Assembly: GCA_003217965.1 (NCBI GenBank)
Contig: QHNB01000100.1
Coordinates: forward strand, 1-6,874
Direction: 5' to 3'
DNA from: Verrucomicrobiota bacterium
GTDB taxonomy: Bacteria; Verrucomicrobiota; Verrucomicrobiia; Chthoniobacterales; UBA10450
DNA: 6,874 nucleotides
The position numbers were made by a program, and so were the translations under genes. Of the stretch, positions 1-5,945 are shown one piece after another (position 1 is the first letter of the stretch; each line of letters opens with the position of its first letter). The notes beneath the pieces are model-generated. The model searched no databases. It was given only the letters and a program-made list of their open reading frames with translations, and was not told where the DNA came from.

Positions 1-1
1 C

Positions 2-877
2 TTCGTGTCGTTTGTCGAGCCCCATTCCCCCTATAACGGTCCGCTCAATGACGAACATAGGCTGGATGATGTCGGACTGGACGCCACCGCGCTTCTTCCT
101 CCGAGCGACAATATTCCCCTCCGTTACCGCCTGATGCGAGAATGGCAACAGGCCGAAGCGCTTCTCGACCGAAAACGATTGCCGAAGCTGTTGTTCTTCG
201 GAATTACGCCGGACGAATATCGAGATATGAAGCGGCGCTATTTTGGACTAGTTTCAATGATCGACCAAAGCATAGGTGGAATACTTTCGTGTCTGTCCCA
301 CGCTAACCTGATGGACAACACGATTATTGTGTATACCAGCGACCATGGAGATAGTCTGGGTGCGCATCATCTGTTTGGAAAGGAGGTCATGTTTGAGGAA
401 GCGGCGCGAGTTCCCTATTTCATTCATATCCCTGGACTTCGACGGAGCGTGCGAATCGGCCATCCGGTTAGTCATATCGATTTTCTACCTACTATGATGG
501 ATCTTCTAGGCCAACCAAAACCGCCGCAGTGCGCCGGACGAAGTCGGGTTCCGCTTTTGCATGGAGAAACGATGACGCCGGAGAATGTTTTCATCGAGTG
601 GTCGCCAAATAGGATGAAGGTAGTGAAAGGTACGGCTCTTGGCCGGCGACGCGCGATCAAGCACGCGCTCGAGGAATCAACACGGGCGGTGGTTACGCCC
701 GATGGATGGAAGCTTTGTCTGCGAGACAAAGACATGAACGAACTTTACAACCTGAATTCGGACCCGATTGAAGCCGAAAACATCTACCAAAGAGTAGAGC
801 ACGCAGCAATCATTGAGCGCGGCCGAGATGCGATCTTTCGCTGGCAAGAAGAAGTGGGCGACCGCTTGAACTTGTGA
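2..877 (+). CDS. Sulfatase (alkaline phosphatase superfamily), C-terminal part, 5' end cut by window
   Basis: The reading frame is open to the left edge, and the first residues (FVSFVEPHSPY) already sit inside the sulfatase fold, so the true start is upstream and the GTG at position 5 is not a start. The family hydrolyses sulfate esters, often on sugars. Visible hallmarks are the SFVEPHSPY strand, the metal-binding TSDHGD segment near in-window residue 114 followed by GAHHLFGK with its family-typical lysine, then ARVPYFIHIPG, the SHIDFLPTMMDLLG motif, and a C-terminal stretch (TPDGWKLCLRDKDMNELYNLNSDPIEAENI) typical of sulfatases. The N-terminal CxPxR or SxPxR motif that yields the catalytic formylglycine lies outside the window, so activity cannot be judged. 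The next gene starts 33 bases downstream on the same strand. A related phosphoesterase of the same superfamily is possible but less likely. Confidence 0.9.
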   Translation, partial: FVSFVEPHSPYNGPLNDEHRLDDVGLDATALLPPSDNIPLRYRLMREWQQAEALLDRKRLPKLLFFGITPDEYRDMKRRYFGLVSMIDQSIGGILSCLSHANLMDNTIIVYTSDHGDSLGAHHLFGKEVMFEEAARVPYFIHIPGLRRSVRIGHPVSHIDFLPTMMDLLGQPKPPQCAGRSRVPLLHGETMTPENVFIEWSPNRMKVVKGTALGRRRAIKHALEESTRAVVTPDGWKLCLRDKDMNELYNLNSDPIEAENIYQRVEHAAIIERGRDAIFRWQEEVGDRLNL

Positions 878-910
878 CGCTAAGCTGATTTTTGGCAACA
901 TCGCTGCGGC

Positions 911-1900
911 ATGCAGAAACTACCGCGGATAATTACTACCTCCGTTATTCGTTCGGCCCGCCAGGGAGAGAGTCACGGGGGGGTCTACCTGGTTGATCTC
1001 GACTCCGGAGATATCGAACAGGTCATCGACTGGAATGATCGTTCGATCAATTGGGAGGGCCGGGGAGGGGACCGAGGCTTGCGTGGAATCGCATTTCATC
1101 AAAGCAAGATACATCTGGCGGCCAGCGATGAAATTTTCGTCTACGATCGCCGGTTTAAGCTGCTCGAATCATTCACAAACAGATACTTAAAGCGCTGTCA
1201 CGAGATCAATATTGCCAATGACATCCTCTATCTGACCTCGACCGATCTCAACAGCGTCCTTGAATTTGATTTAAGAAGGCAGCTATTCATCCGCGGTTAT
1301 ACAATCACTCGAGCCCAACCGGACAGAGGCAATCTCATCGGTCGCATTAGCGCGGCTGTGTCGCGCCGGGCCAAATTCAGAGTGATCCAGTTTGATCCCA
1401 ACTCCGAAAATGGACCGGCAACAACGCTAAACAGCAGCGGTCTGCACATCAATAACGTGAGCCGCACCAATGATTCAATTATGGTTTCCGGCACCAGAAT
1501 CGAGGCCCTGCTTGCGCTGAAAGAGGAAATATTGCAAGAGTACGCTCCACTTCCGCGAGGCACGCATAACGCATCCATTTATCGGGACGGCGTAATCTAT
1601 AATGACACGGCTTCCGATCGTTTAGTGATCGCCGATAGAAACAATCGGGTTCAGCAAACGTTCATCATGCCGAAGTACGATCCAGCAGAACTCTCCCACA
1701 GGGATGTTCCGGGTGATCACGCCCGGCAAGGCTTCGCCCGCGGTCTCTGCTTTTACGGTAAAGATATCGTGATCGGTGGTTCTTCACCGTCGACCGTCTC
1801 AGCCTATAGCCTCGCGACCGGCGAAAGACTCAAACAGGTCAACATCTCGAAGGATATTCGCAACTGTATCCATGGTCTGGAGCTTTGGCCCGAAGAATAG
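911..1900 (+). CDS. Beta-propeller-like protein, possibly DUF4915/TIGR03032-related
   Basis: A 329-residue protein without an evident signal peptide or membrane segment, so probably cytoplasmic. It shows repeated strand-turn-strand units ending in short hydrophobic patches, such as GGVYLVDLDSGDIEQV (23-38), GIAFHQSKIHLAASDEIFVYD (59-79), DILYLTSTDLNSVLEFD (104-120), DSIMVSG (188-194), GVIYNDTASDRLVIAD (227-242) and GKDIVIGGSSPSTVSAYS (283-300). This is the look of a six- or seven-bladed propeller. Histidines recur at comparable places in the units (HEIN 97, LHINNV 178, GTHNAS 217, IHGLEL 320). The family name is a guess from this pattern, and the function is unknown. It follows the sulfatase by 33 bases on the same strand, which suggests co-transcription. 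No Shine-Dalgarno sequence precedes the ATG. The stop lies 17 bases from the stop of the convergent glycosyltransferase gene. Confidence 0.72.
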   Translation: MQKLPRIITTSVIRSARQGESHGGVYLVDLDSGDIEQVIDWNDRSINWEGRGGDRGLRGIAFHQSKIHLAASDEIFVYDRRFKLLESFTNRYLKRCHEINIANDILYLTSTDLNSVLEFDLRRQLFIRGYTITRAQPDRGNLIGRISAAVSRRAKFRVIQFDPNSENGPATTLNSSGLHINNVSRTNDSIMVSGTRIEALLALKEEILQEYAPLPRGTHNASIYRDGVIYNDTASDRLVIADRNNRVQQTFIMPKYDPAELSHRDVPGDHARQGFARGLCFYGKDIVIGGSSPSTVSAYSLATGERLKQVNISKDIRNCIHGLELWPEE

Positions 1901-1917
1901 CCCTCGCTCTTCGCCAT

Positions 1918-2718
1918 TTAATTCCTTTTCCTCCGAGGAAGCGGCAGCAAACGCCTCGTCCATTTTGTCCACGACCTGTGCCATCTTGGCAGCTCTCCCA
2001 TGGTGACGTATTGACCATTGGAACGTCGAAACCACTCCGGAAGCTCGATACCGCTTCGTTTGATGCTGTCGAAACAGTTCTGCGTAATATGACCTCGTTG
2101 CGTGCTTTCGCCGAAGACGGCGAAATTTTCCTTGGTCACGAACAGCCGAAAGTCATCTGGTTTGACGATTTCATTTTTCAACTCATCCATGGCCTTGGCG
2201 CTCGGGGGGTGAGGCGGCATTTTGGTGAAGAAGTAACGAAGCACCTTCACTCTAAGGAACTGATGAATCCAGATTTGATACCAGCTCCTGCGCTCGAGCA
2301 GAACGTCACCGCCCGGTGTTAGTCGTTCCTTTGGATAGAGTGTTAGTACCGGTTGGTCTAAGGTCACTCGGGTGCGGCAAAACAACAGGCCGCTAATATC
2401 GGCGGTCTCGAGCGCATAGGTCATGAGTTCTCCGATTCTTTCGATCTCCAGCCGAATCGGGTACTTATCGTCGGAGCACCAATACACCCATTCTTCATCC
2501 GGCAAGTCGGCGAGTAACTGGAGCACGGCGGCGGGAATATCCTCGGGGGTTTCGCCGGGCGTCTTGATATATTCTAGTTGATCCGAGTTGACCCCGCCGA
2601 GATTTTGGTAGGGGATTCGAAAGCAGAACGGATGATCGGGCCAGAGACGTTCATATTGTAAGATCATGTGCTGCGTGATCGCCCGATGCCGGTCAAAAGT
2701 CAGCACGATCGCTTTCAT
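1918..2718 (-). CDS. Putative glycosyltransferase (GT-A-like), function unassigned
   Basis: A 266-residue soluble protein. The N-terminus (MKAIVLTFDRHRAITQHMI) looks like the first beta strand and helix of a nucleotide-sugar binding fold. A strand followed by acidic residues, WVYWCSDDKYPI (77-88), resembles the DxD-type metal and sugar-nucleotide site of GT-A glycosyltransferases. Before it comes an acidic stretch (TPGETPEDIPAAVLQLL), and the C-terminus is strongly basic (TKWTRRLLPLPRRKRN), which could touch the membrane. I cannot place it in a numbered GT family. It is the only minus-strand gene here, lying between cluster genes of opposite strand; the overlapping plus-strand frame is shorter and has no family features. 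The start is the first ATG, about 11 bases after a good -10 box, so the mRNA would be nearly leaderless. The DD motif supports glycosyl transfer, but another sugar-nucleotide role cannot be excluded. Confidence 0.68.
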   Translation of the reverse strand: MKAIVLTFDRHRAITQHMILQYERLWPDHPFCFRIPYQNLGGVNSDQLEYIKTPGETPEDIPAAVLQLLADLPDEEWVYWCSDDKYPIRLEIERIGELMTYALETADISGLLFCRTRVTLDQPVLTLYPKERLTPGGDVLLERRSWYQIWIHQFLRVKVLRYFFTKMPPHPPSAKAMDELKNEIVKPDDFRLFVTKENFAVFGESTQRGHITQNCFDSIKRSGIELPEWFRRSNGQYVTMGELPRWHRSWTKWTRRLLPLPRRKRN

Positions 2719-2779
2719 CTCGCGGATTCATTATCCTTTGTTACGCAAAGATGCCAACGTCGGCGTTAATTAAGCCCCA
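2719..2779. promoter_or_regulatory. Divergent intergenic control region (glycosyltransferase / sulfotransferase)
   Basis: This 61-base spacer separates two divergent starts, so both promoters must be here or inside the opposite gene. It contains the minus-strand promoter listed separately, an inverted repeat CTTTG-TTACG-CAAAG (2736-2750), the imperfect palindrome AACGTCGGCGTT (2756-2767) and the 8-base palindrome TTAATTAA (2766-2773). For the plus-strand sulfotransferase gene I see no convincing -35/-10 pair: TTGTTA (2738-2743) and GTTAAT (2765-2770) are 21 bases apart. No Shine-Dalgarno sequence precedes the ATG at 2780. Confidence 0.5.
2730..2757 (-). promoter_or_regulatory. Sigma70-like promoter for the putative glycosyltransferase
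   Basis: Read on the minus strand, TTGGCA (2757-2752, five of six matches to TTGACA) is followed after 16 bases by GATAAT (2735-2730, five of six matches to TATAAT). The ATG begins 11 bases after the -10 box, so transcription would start only about four or five bases before the coding region. That fits the absence of a usable Shine-Dalgarno sequence. The CTTTG/CAAAG inverted repeat fills the spacer between the two boxes and could be an operator. Confidence 0.5.
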
Positions 2780-3424
2780 ATGATCTCTCACCGGCACAAG
2801 TGTATTTTTGTTCAGATCCCTAAGACCGGTTCCACCAGCATTCGTGTTCTGCTGGGAAAACCGATTCGCCCGCATTTAAATTTATGGGAAATCAAGACTT
2901 TGATGGAGAGTTACTGGCCGGTGCGAGGCGGAAGAACAAACCGAATCATCGAATGCATTTATTTGATGTTGCCTCGGGAACGACGCCTGGAGATCGGACG
3001 GCAACAATTCCAGAGCTACTTCAAATTCGGATTCGTCCGGAATCCGTGGGACCGGGTGGTTTCGCTCTATGAACGGCGGGAGGCGCTGGAGCTAAGGGCA
3101 CAGATGACGTTCGATCAATTTGCGGAGTGGATTCAGTACAGTAGCAGCACCTGCATTCATTCGTCCCCTCATCGATACCAGCTCGACTGGTTTGTCGATC
3201 CGAACGGGAAAATGCTTGCTGACTTCATCGGACGATTCGAGCGATTGCAGGAAGATTGGGCCTTCGTGGCCAAGAAACTTGGTTTGAGCGAGACCTTGCC
3301 ACATGCCCGAGCGAACCCACGTACCCGCCATTATTCCGAGTACTACACGCCAAGAACACGGCGACTGATTGAAGAGAAGTTCAAGGTCGATATCGAAACT
3401 TTCGGCTACCAGTTTGAGGGATGA
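2780..3424 (+). CDS. PAPS-dependent sulfotransferase, family 2 type
   Basis: A 214-residue protein that would transfer a sulfuryl group from PAPS to a hydroxyl or amine, probably on a carbohydrate. The N-terminal strand and P-loop FVQIPKTGSTSI (10-21) is the 5'-phosphosulfate binding motif. FGFVRNPWDRVVSLYERR (83-100) is the 3'-phosphate binding motif, with Arg87 and Ser96. Further family signatures are IGRFERLQEDW (150-160) and the C-terminus HYSEYYTPRTRRLIEEKF then DIETFGYQF (184-212). The length and the start (MISHRHKCIFVQIPKTG) match compact bacterial members, which lack the transmembrane anchor of the Golgi enzymes. The start is the ATG with the motif 13 residues in; no Shine-Dalgarno sequence is visible. 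The stop overlaps the methyltransferase start as ATGA. The acceptor substrate is unknown; the neighbouring glycosyltransferase and sulfatase point to a sulfated glycan. Confidence 0.93.
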   Translation: MISHRHKCIFVQIPKTGSTSIRVLLGKPIRPHLNLWEIKTLMESYWPVRGGRTNRIIECIYLMLPRERRLEIGRQQFQSYFKFGFVRNPWDRVVSLYERREALELRAQMTFDQFAEWIQYSSSTCIHSSPHRYQLDWFVDPNGKMLADFIGRFERLQEDWAFVAKKLGLSETLPHARANPRTRHYSEYYTPRTRRLIEEKFKVDIETFGYQFEG

Positions 3425-4290
3425 AAAATCAGGCAGATGCAGATTCGCCCGGCGCGGGAGAAAGTATGCAGTCCAAAACTGAGCGCGATTATATCCTTGG
3501 CACGAATGACGAGGAAGTAATCCGTCTTGGATCGCAGCATCGAGTATGGCGGCCGGTTGTGTCAAAATTGTGGTGGAAGGCTGGGATCACTGTAAGGAAA
3601 CGAGTGCTTGACCTCGGCGCGGGCCCCGGTTATGCCGCAATCGATCTGGCGGAGATCGTTGGATCAGCGGGCGAAATCGTCGCTGTTGAACGCTCGAGCA
3701 AATTTATCAGCGTGATGAAAGAGGCCTGCCGTTCCCGCCGGCTAACTCAGGTTCAAATTCGCGAATTGGATCTGATGACAGACGACCTGCCGAAAGCCGC
3801 CTATGACTTTAGCTGGTGCCGCTGGGTCCTCTCATTTGTTTCCGATCCAGCGCTTCTGATCAAGAAATTGGCCGCCGTAATGCCGATTGGCAGCATCGCA
3901 ATTTTCCACGAGTACGGTCACTACTTAACATGGCGCTTTTCTCCCCGCCGGCCAAAACTTGAGCGTTTTGCCGAGAAGGTGAGCGAGAGCTGGCGGGCCA
4001 GCGGTGGTGATCCAGATGTTGCTTTGAATCTACCGCCGATTTTGTCTTCCAATGGATTTACCATCCGTTTGGCCGTCCCGCGAATCTATTGCGTGCGCCC
4101 AAGCGATTACATGTGGCAGTGGCCCGCGGCCTTCATTGAAAGCGGACCAGCTCGGCTGCAGGAGCTGGGATACGTGGACAAGGCATTTGTCAACCAGGTG
4201 AAAGCCGAATTTGCGGAGGCGGCAAAGGATCCCGACTCGCGCATGATCACCCCCTTGGTCTTGGAGATCGTGGCAGAACGAACCGGCTAA
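3421..4290 (+). CDS. Class I SAM-dependent methyltransferase
   Basis: A 289-residue Rossmann-fold methyltransferase. Motif I is VLDLGAGPGYAAIDLA (62-77). The acidic residue that binds the SAM ribose is Glu90 at the end of the next strand (IVAVE). A later acidic strand end is at ELDLMTDDLP (115-124), and YDFSWCRWVLSFVSDPALLIKKLAAVMPIGS (128-158) matches motif IV and its following helix. The segment LGTNDEEVIRLGSQHRVWRP (26-45) is a substrate-side cap seen in UbiE-like small-molecule methyltransferases. The substrate is unknown; in this cluster it may methylate a sugar or a sulfated product. The first ATG overlaps the sulfotransferase stop (ATGA), which suggests translational coupling. The ATG at 3466 has a good Shine-Dalgarno sequence and may be the real start, because residues 1-15 look disordered and poorly conserved. 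Confidence 0.88.
   Translation: MKNQADADSPGAGESMQSKTERDYILGTNDEEVIRLGSQHRVWRPVVSKLWWKAGITVRKRVLDLGAGPGYAAIDLAEIVGSAGEIVAVERSSKFISVMKEACRSRRLTQVQIRELDLMTDDLPKAAYDFSWCRWVLSFVSDPALLIKKLAAVMPIGSIAIFHEYGHYLTWRFSPRRPKLERFAEKVSESWRASGGDPDVALNLPPILSSNGFTIRLAVPRIYCVRPSDYMWQWPAAFIESGPARLQELGYVDKAFVNQVKAEFAEAAKDPDSRMITPLVLEIVAERTG
3456..3460 (+). promoter_or_regulatory. Shine-Dalgarno sequence for an alternative methyltransferase start at 3466
   Basis: GGGAG followed by AAAGT and then ATG at 3466 gives a purine-rich ribosome binding site with about five bases of spacing. It is the best such site in the window; the ATG at 3421 has GAGGG directly against it with no spacing. This favours a 274-residue protein starting MQSKTERDYILG, although coupling from the upstream stop could also use 3421. 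Confidence 0.45.
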
Positions 4291-4306
4291 CAGCTTGTTT
4301 TGGTCG

Positions 4307-4353
4307 GGTGCAGATGGCGCCCGGAAAGGCTGCCAGACCGCTGCAACCTTTTT
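4307..4353 (+). terminator. Possible intrinsic terminator after the methyltransferase gene
   Basis: An outer stem pairs GGTGCAG (4307-4313) with CTGCAACC (4341-4348), with A4346 bulged. An inner stem pairs TGGCGCC (4315-4321) with GGCTGCCA (4328-4335), with T4331 bulged, around the loop CGGAAA. Five T (4349-4353) follow directly. The stem is imperfect and the T tract short, so this is weaker than the site at 5545. A competing hairpin pairs 4305-4311 with 4317-4323. The rest of the 140-base gap (4291-4430) shows no clear promoter. Confidence 0.4.
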
Positions 4354-4430
4354 CGCAGGTAAAAATTGGGAATAAACACGCTTTTTGCGTTGCAATTCAT
4401 GGACAGTTCTGCTAAACACCGCCCCTCATT

Positions 4431-5528
4431 ATGCGCATTCCCCGATCAGTTTCCTCGCTGTTGAAAATCGCTGCCTCTTTGCTGACACTCCTTTTCGTCG
4501 CTCGTCCATTTACGGCAAACGGCGACCCACCGCTGGATAACAACCATCCAGCCATTCGCGCTGCCATAGCTGCCCAGGACGAGGTTACGGACGAATGGAT
4601 GAAACAGCCGGAAGTGCTTGGCACATCTGTGGGCGTAACCAGCGGCGGAACGCCAGCGCTCACCGTTTACATTGACCGAGACGCAACAAACGCCGGACAA
4701 GTGATCCGGAATTTGCCGCAATCCGTTCGCGGCATCGGCGTCGACATCCACTTAACGGACAAGTTTCGTGCGATGAAAGGCAACCCGCACAACCAAACAA
4801 GTCACACGGCGCTTCAAACACCGCCGATTCAGCTTGGCACGTCCGGGGGCTGGTCAAAGGATTTAGCCAACGGTTACTGTTGCGGCGGAACGCTCGGCTC
4901 ACTCGTGTCCATTGGGGGTGTGCAATACATTCTGAGCAACTACCACGTCTTCGAGTCTGATATTGTCTCCGGCGGGAACAACACCACCGCCCAGACGGGC
5001 GACCCCATTATTCAGCCGGGTCTGATTGACGTGAATTGCAATGCCAACAACGCTCAAACGGTAGCGACCTTGGTCAAGAAAAGCTCCCTTCCCACGAGCA
5101 ATGTGGATTGTTCGGTCGGAAAGGTTGTCTCCGGGATGGTCCGGACCGATGGTGCGATTCTTGAGATCGGTACGATCTCGAACACCACCGTCGGAGCATT
5201 CATCAACCAGGCAGTGAAGAAGAGCGGGCGCACGACCGGGCTGACGCACAGTTCCGTTTCGGGATTGAATGCAACTGTCAGCGTGACCTACGACAACGAA
5301 TGCGCTGGTGGCACCGCATTTACCAAGACCTTTACCGGTCAAATTGTTATCGCAAACCGTGGCAGCTCGTTCCTGAATAGCGGTGATTCCGGTTCGTTGA
5401 TGGTGGAAGACGTCGCGACCAATCCGCACGCCGTCGGCTTACTCTTTGCCGGTAGTAGCACTGACGCCATCGCCAATCCAATTGGACAAGTGCTGAGCTT
5501 CCTTGGTGCAACGATGGTCGGCCAGTAA
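4431..5528 (+). CDS. Secreted trypsin-like serine protease with N-terminal pro-domain
   Basis: A 365-residue exported peptidase of the chymotrypsin/trypsin fold. Residues 1-29 form a signal peptide: basic start (MRIPR, then K12), hydrophobic core (IAASLLTLLFVA), cleavage probably near FTA-NG. Residues about 38-115 form a small domain before the catalytic part. In the catalytic domain, YILSNYHVF gives His172, SNVDCSVG gives Asp226, and NSGDSGSLMV gives Ser320, a complete catalytic triad. VKKSGRTTGLT (262-272) and the post-serine strand VGLLFAGS (335-342) are typical of the bacterial family, which shares motifs with plant NAL1-type proteases. Cys150 and Cys151, Cys203, Cys227 and Cys291 could form disulfides. 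No C-terminal sorting domain or extra membrane segment is seen, so it is likely periplasmic or released. A strong terminator follows 16 bases after the stop. The natural substrate is unknown. Confidence 0.88.
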   Translation: MRIPRSVSSLLKIAASLLTLLFVARPFTANGDPPLDNNHPAIRAAIAAQDEVTDEWMKQPEVLGTSVGVTSGGTPALTVYIDRDATNAGQVIRNLPQSVRGIGVDIHLTDKFRAMKGNPHNQTSHTALQTPPIQLGTSGGWSKDLANGYCCGGTLGSLVSIGGVQYILSNYHVFESDIVSGGNNTTAQTGDPIIQPGLIDVNCNANNAQTVATLVKKSSLPTSNVDCSVGKVVSGMVRTDGAILEIGTISNTTVGAFINQAVKKSGRTTGLTHSSVSGLNATVSVTYDNECAGGTAFTKTFTGQIVIANRGSSFLNSGDSGSLMVEDVATNPHAVGLLFAGSSTDAIANPIGQVLSFLGATMVGQ

Positions 5529-5544
5529 TCTCACGCCATTTTTC

Positions 5545-5583
5545 AACGCCCGCTCGATTCCAGCCGAGCGGGCGTTTTGTTTT
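5545..5583 (+). terminator. Strong rho-independent terminator after the protease gene
   Basis: A perfect 12-base-pair stem pairs AACGCCCGCTCG (5545-5556) with CGAGCGGGCGTT (5565-5576) around an 8-base loop (ATTCCAGC). The T-rich tail TTTTGTTTT (5575-5583) follows. The upstream flank lacks the A tract needed to act well on the minus strand, so it is directed at plus-strand transcripts. It sits between the protease stop (5528) and the start of the small secreted protein (5604), only about 20 bases before the latter. Confidence 0.9.
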
Positions 5584-5603
5584 ATGCAATAGTTTTGTCG
5601 CGA

Positions 5604-5924
5604 ATGATATTAGAGCTGCGCCGGTGTATTTTGTTGCTAACGGTAATCCAATCATTCGTCGGAACAATGACGGCACAAACCTCCTCATCGCTGCCCACGC
5701 GAGATATCAATGCGGTGCTTGCCGCGCATGATAAAGAACTGCTAGCTATTCCAGGAGTCGTAGGCGTTTACGTCGGTGTCTTAAGTGATGAAAAAACGCC
5801 ATGTTTGAAAATCATGCTCGCGCGTCCAACACTCGAAGCGGATCGCGATATCCCCAAACAGCTCGAAGGCTATCCGGTCATAGTTGAAGTAACCGGCGAA
5901 ATGCGGCCATTGGGCAGCCCGTGA
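5604..5924 (+). CDS. Small secreted protein resembling the protease pro-domain
   Basis: A 106-residue protein starting MILELRRCILLL. Residues 1-24 form a signal peptide: MILELRR, then a hydrophobic core from C8 to V19, with likely cleavage near TMTA-QT. The mature part (about 33-103) resembles residues 38-115 of the upstream protease. Both have an I-x-A-x-x-A-A-x-D helix start, a P-x-V-x-G-x-x-VGV strand, a P-x-L strand, an acidic or polar segment, and a final I-x-V-x-x-T strand. A single Cys67 remains in the mature form. There is no catalytic domain, so it cannot be a protease itself. It could act as a free propeptide-like chaperone or inhibitor; this is inference. I chose the ATG at 5604 because upstream in-frame TTG codons lie in or next to the terminator, whereas this start gives a normal signal peptide. 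No Shine-Dalgarno sequence is visible. FMN reductase starts 21 bases downstream. Confidence 0.75.
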   Translation: MILELRRCILLLTVIQSFVGTMTAQTSSSLPTRDINAVLAAHDKELLAIPGVVGVYVGVLSDEKTPCLKIMLARPTLEADRDIPKQLEGYPVIVEVTGEMRPLGSP

Positions 5925-5945
5925 TCGTCCTTTGCCGAGAAGCAG

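Noticed and set aside
1885..2322. A 145-codon plus-strand frame opposite the glycosyltransferase gene
   Set aside because: It overlaps the end of the propeller gene, has no family-like motifs, and the minus-strand frame is nearly twice as long, has a promoter and shows a credible fold.
2766..2773. The palindrome TTAATTAA as an operator
   Set aside because: An 8-base AT palindrome alone is too common in intergenic DNA to count as a site.
3092..3565. A 157-codon minus-strand frame across the sulfotransferase and methyltransferase junction
   Set aside because: It is fully antisense to genes with clear catalytic motifs and shows no recognisable domain; it is a shadow of their codon use.
4385..4418. 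A possible promoter (TTGCAA with TAAACA, 17-base spacing) before the protease
   Set aside because: The -10 box matches the consensus too poorly to call.
4899..5429. A 176-codon minus-strand frame inside the protease gene
   Set aside because: It lies antisense to the catalytic domain with its intact triad, and its translation is rich in Arg, Gly and His without any family pattern.
5577..5603. A TTG start for the small secreted protein inside the terminator
   Set aside because: It would put the first codons in the T tract of a strong hairpin and adds nothing to the signal peptide; the ATG at 5604 gives a normal one.
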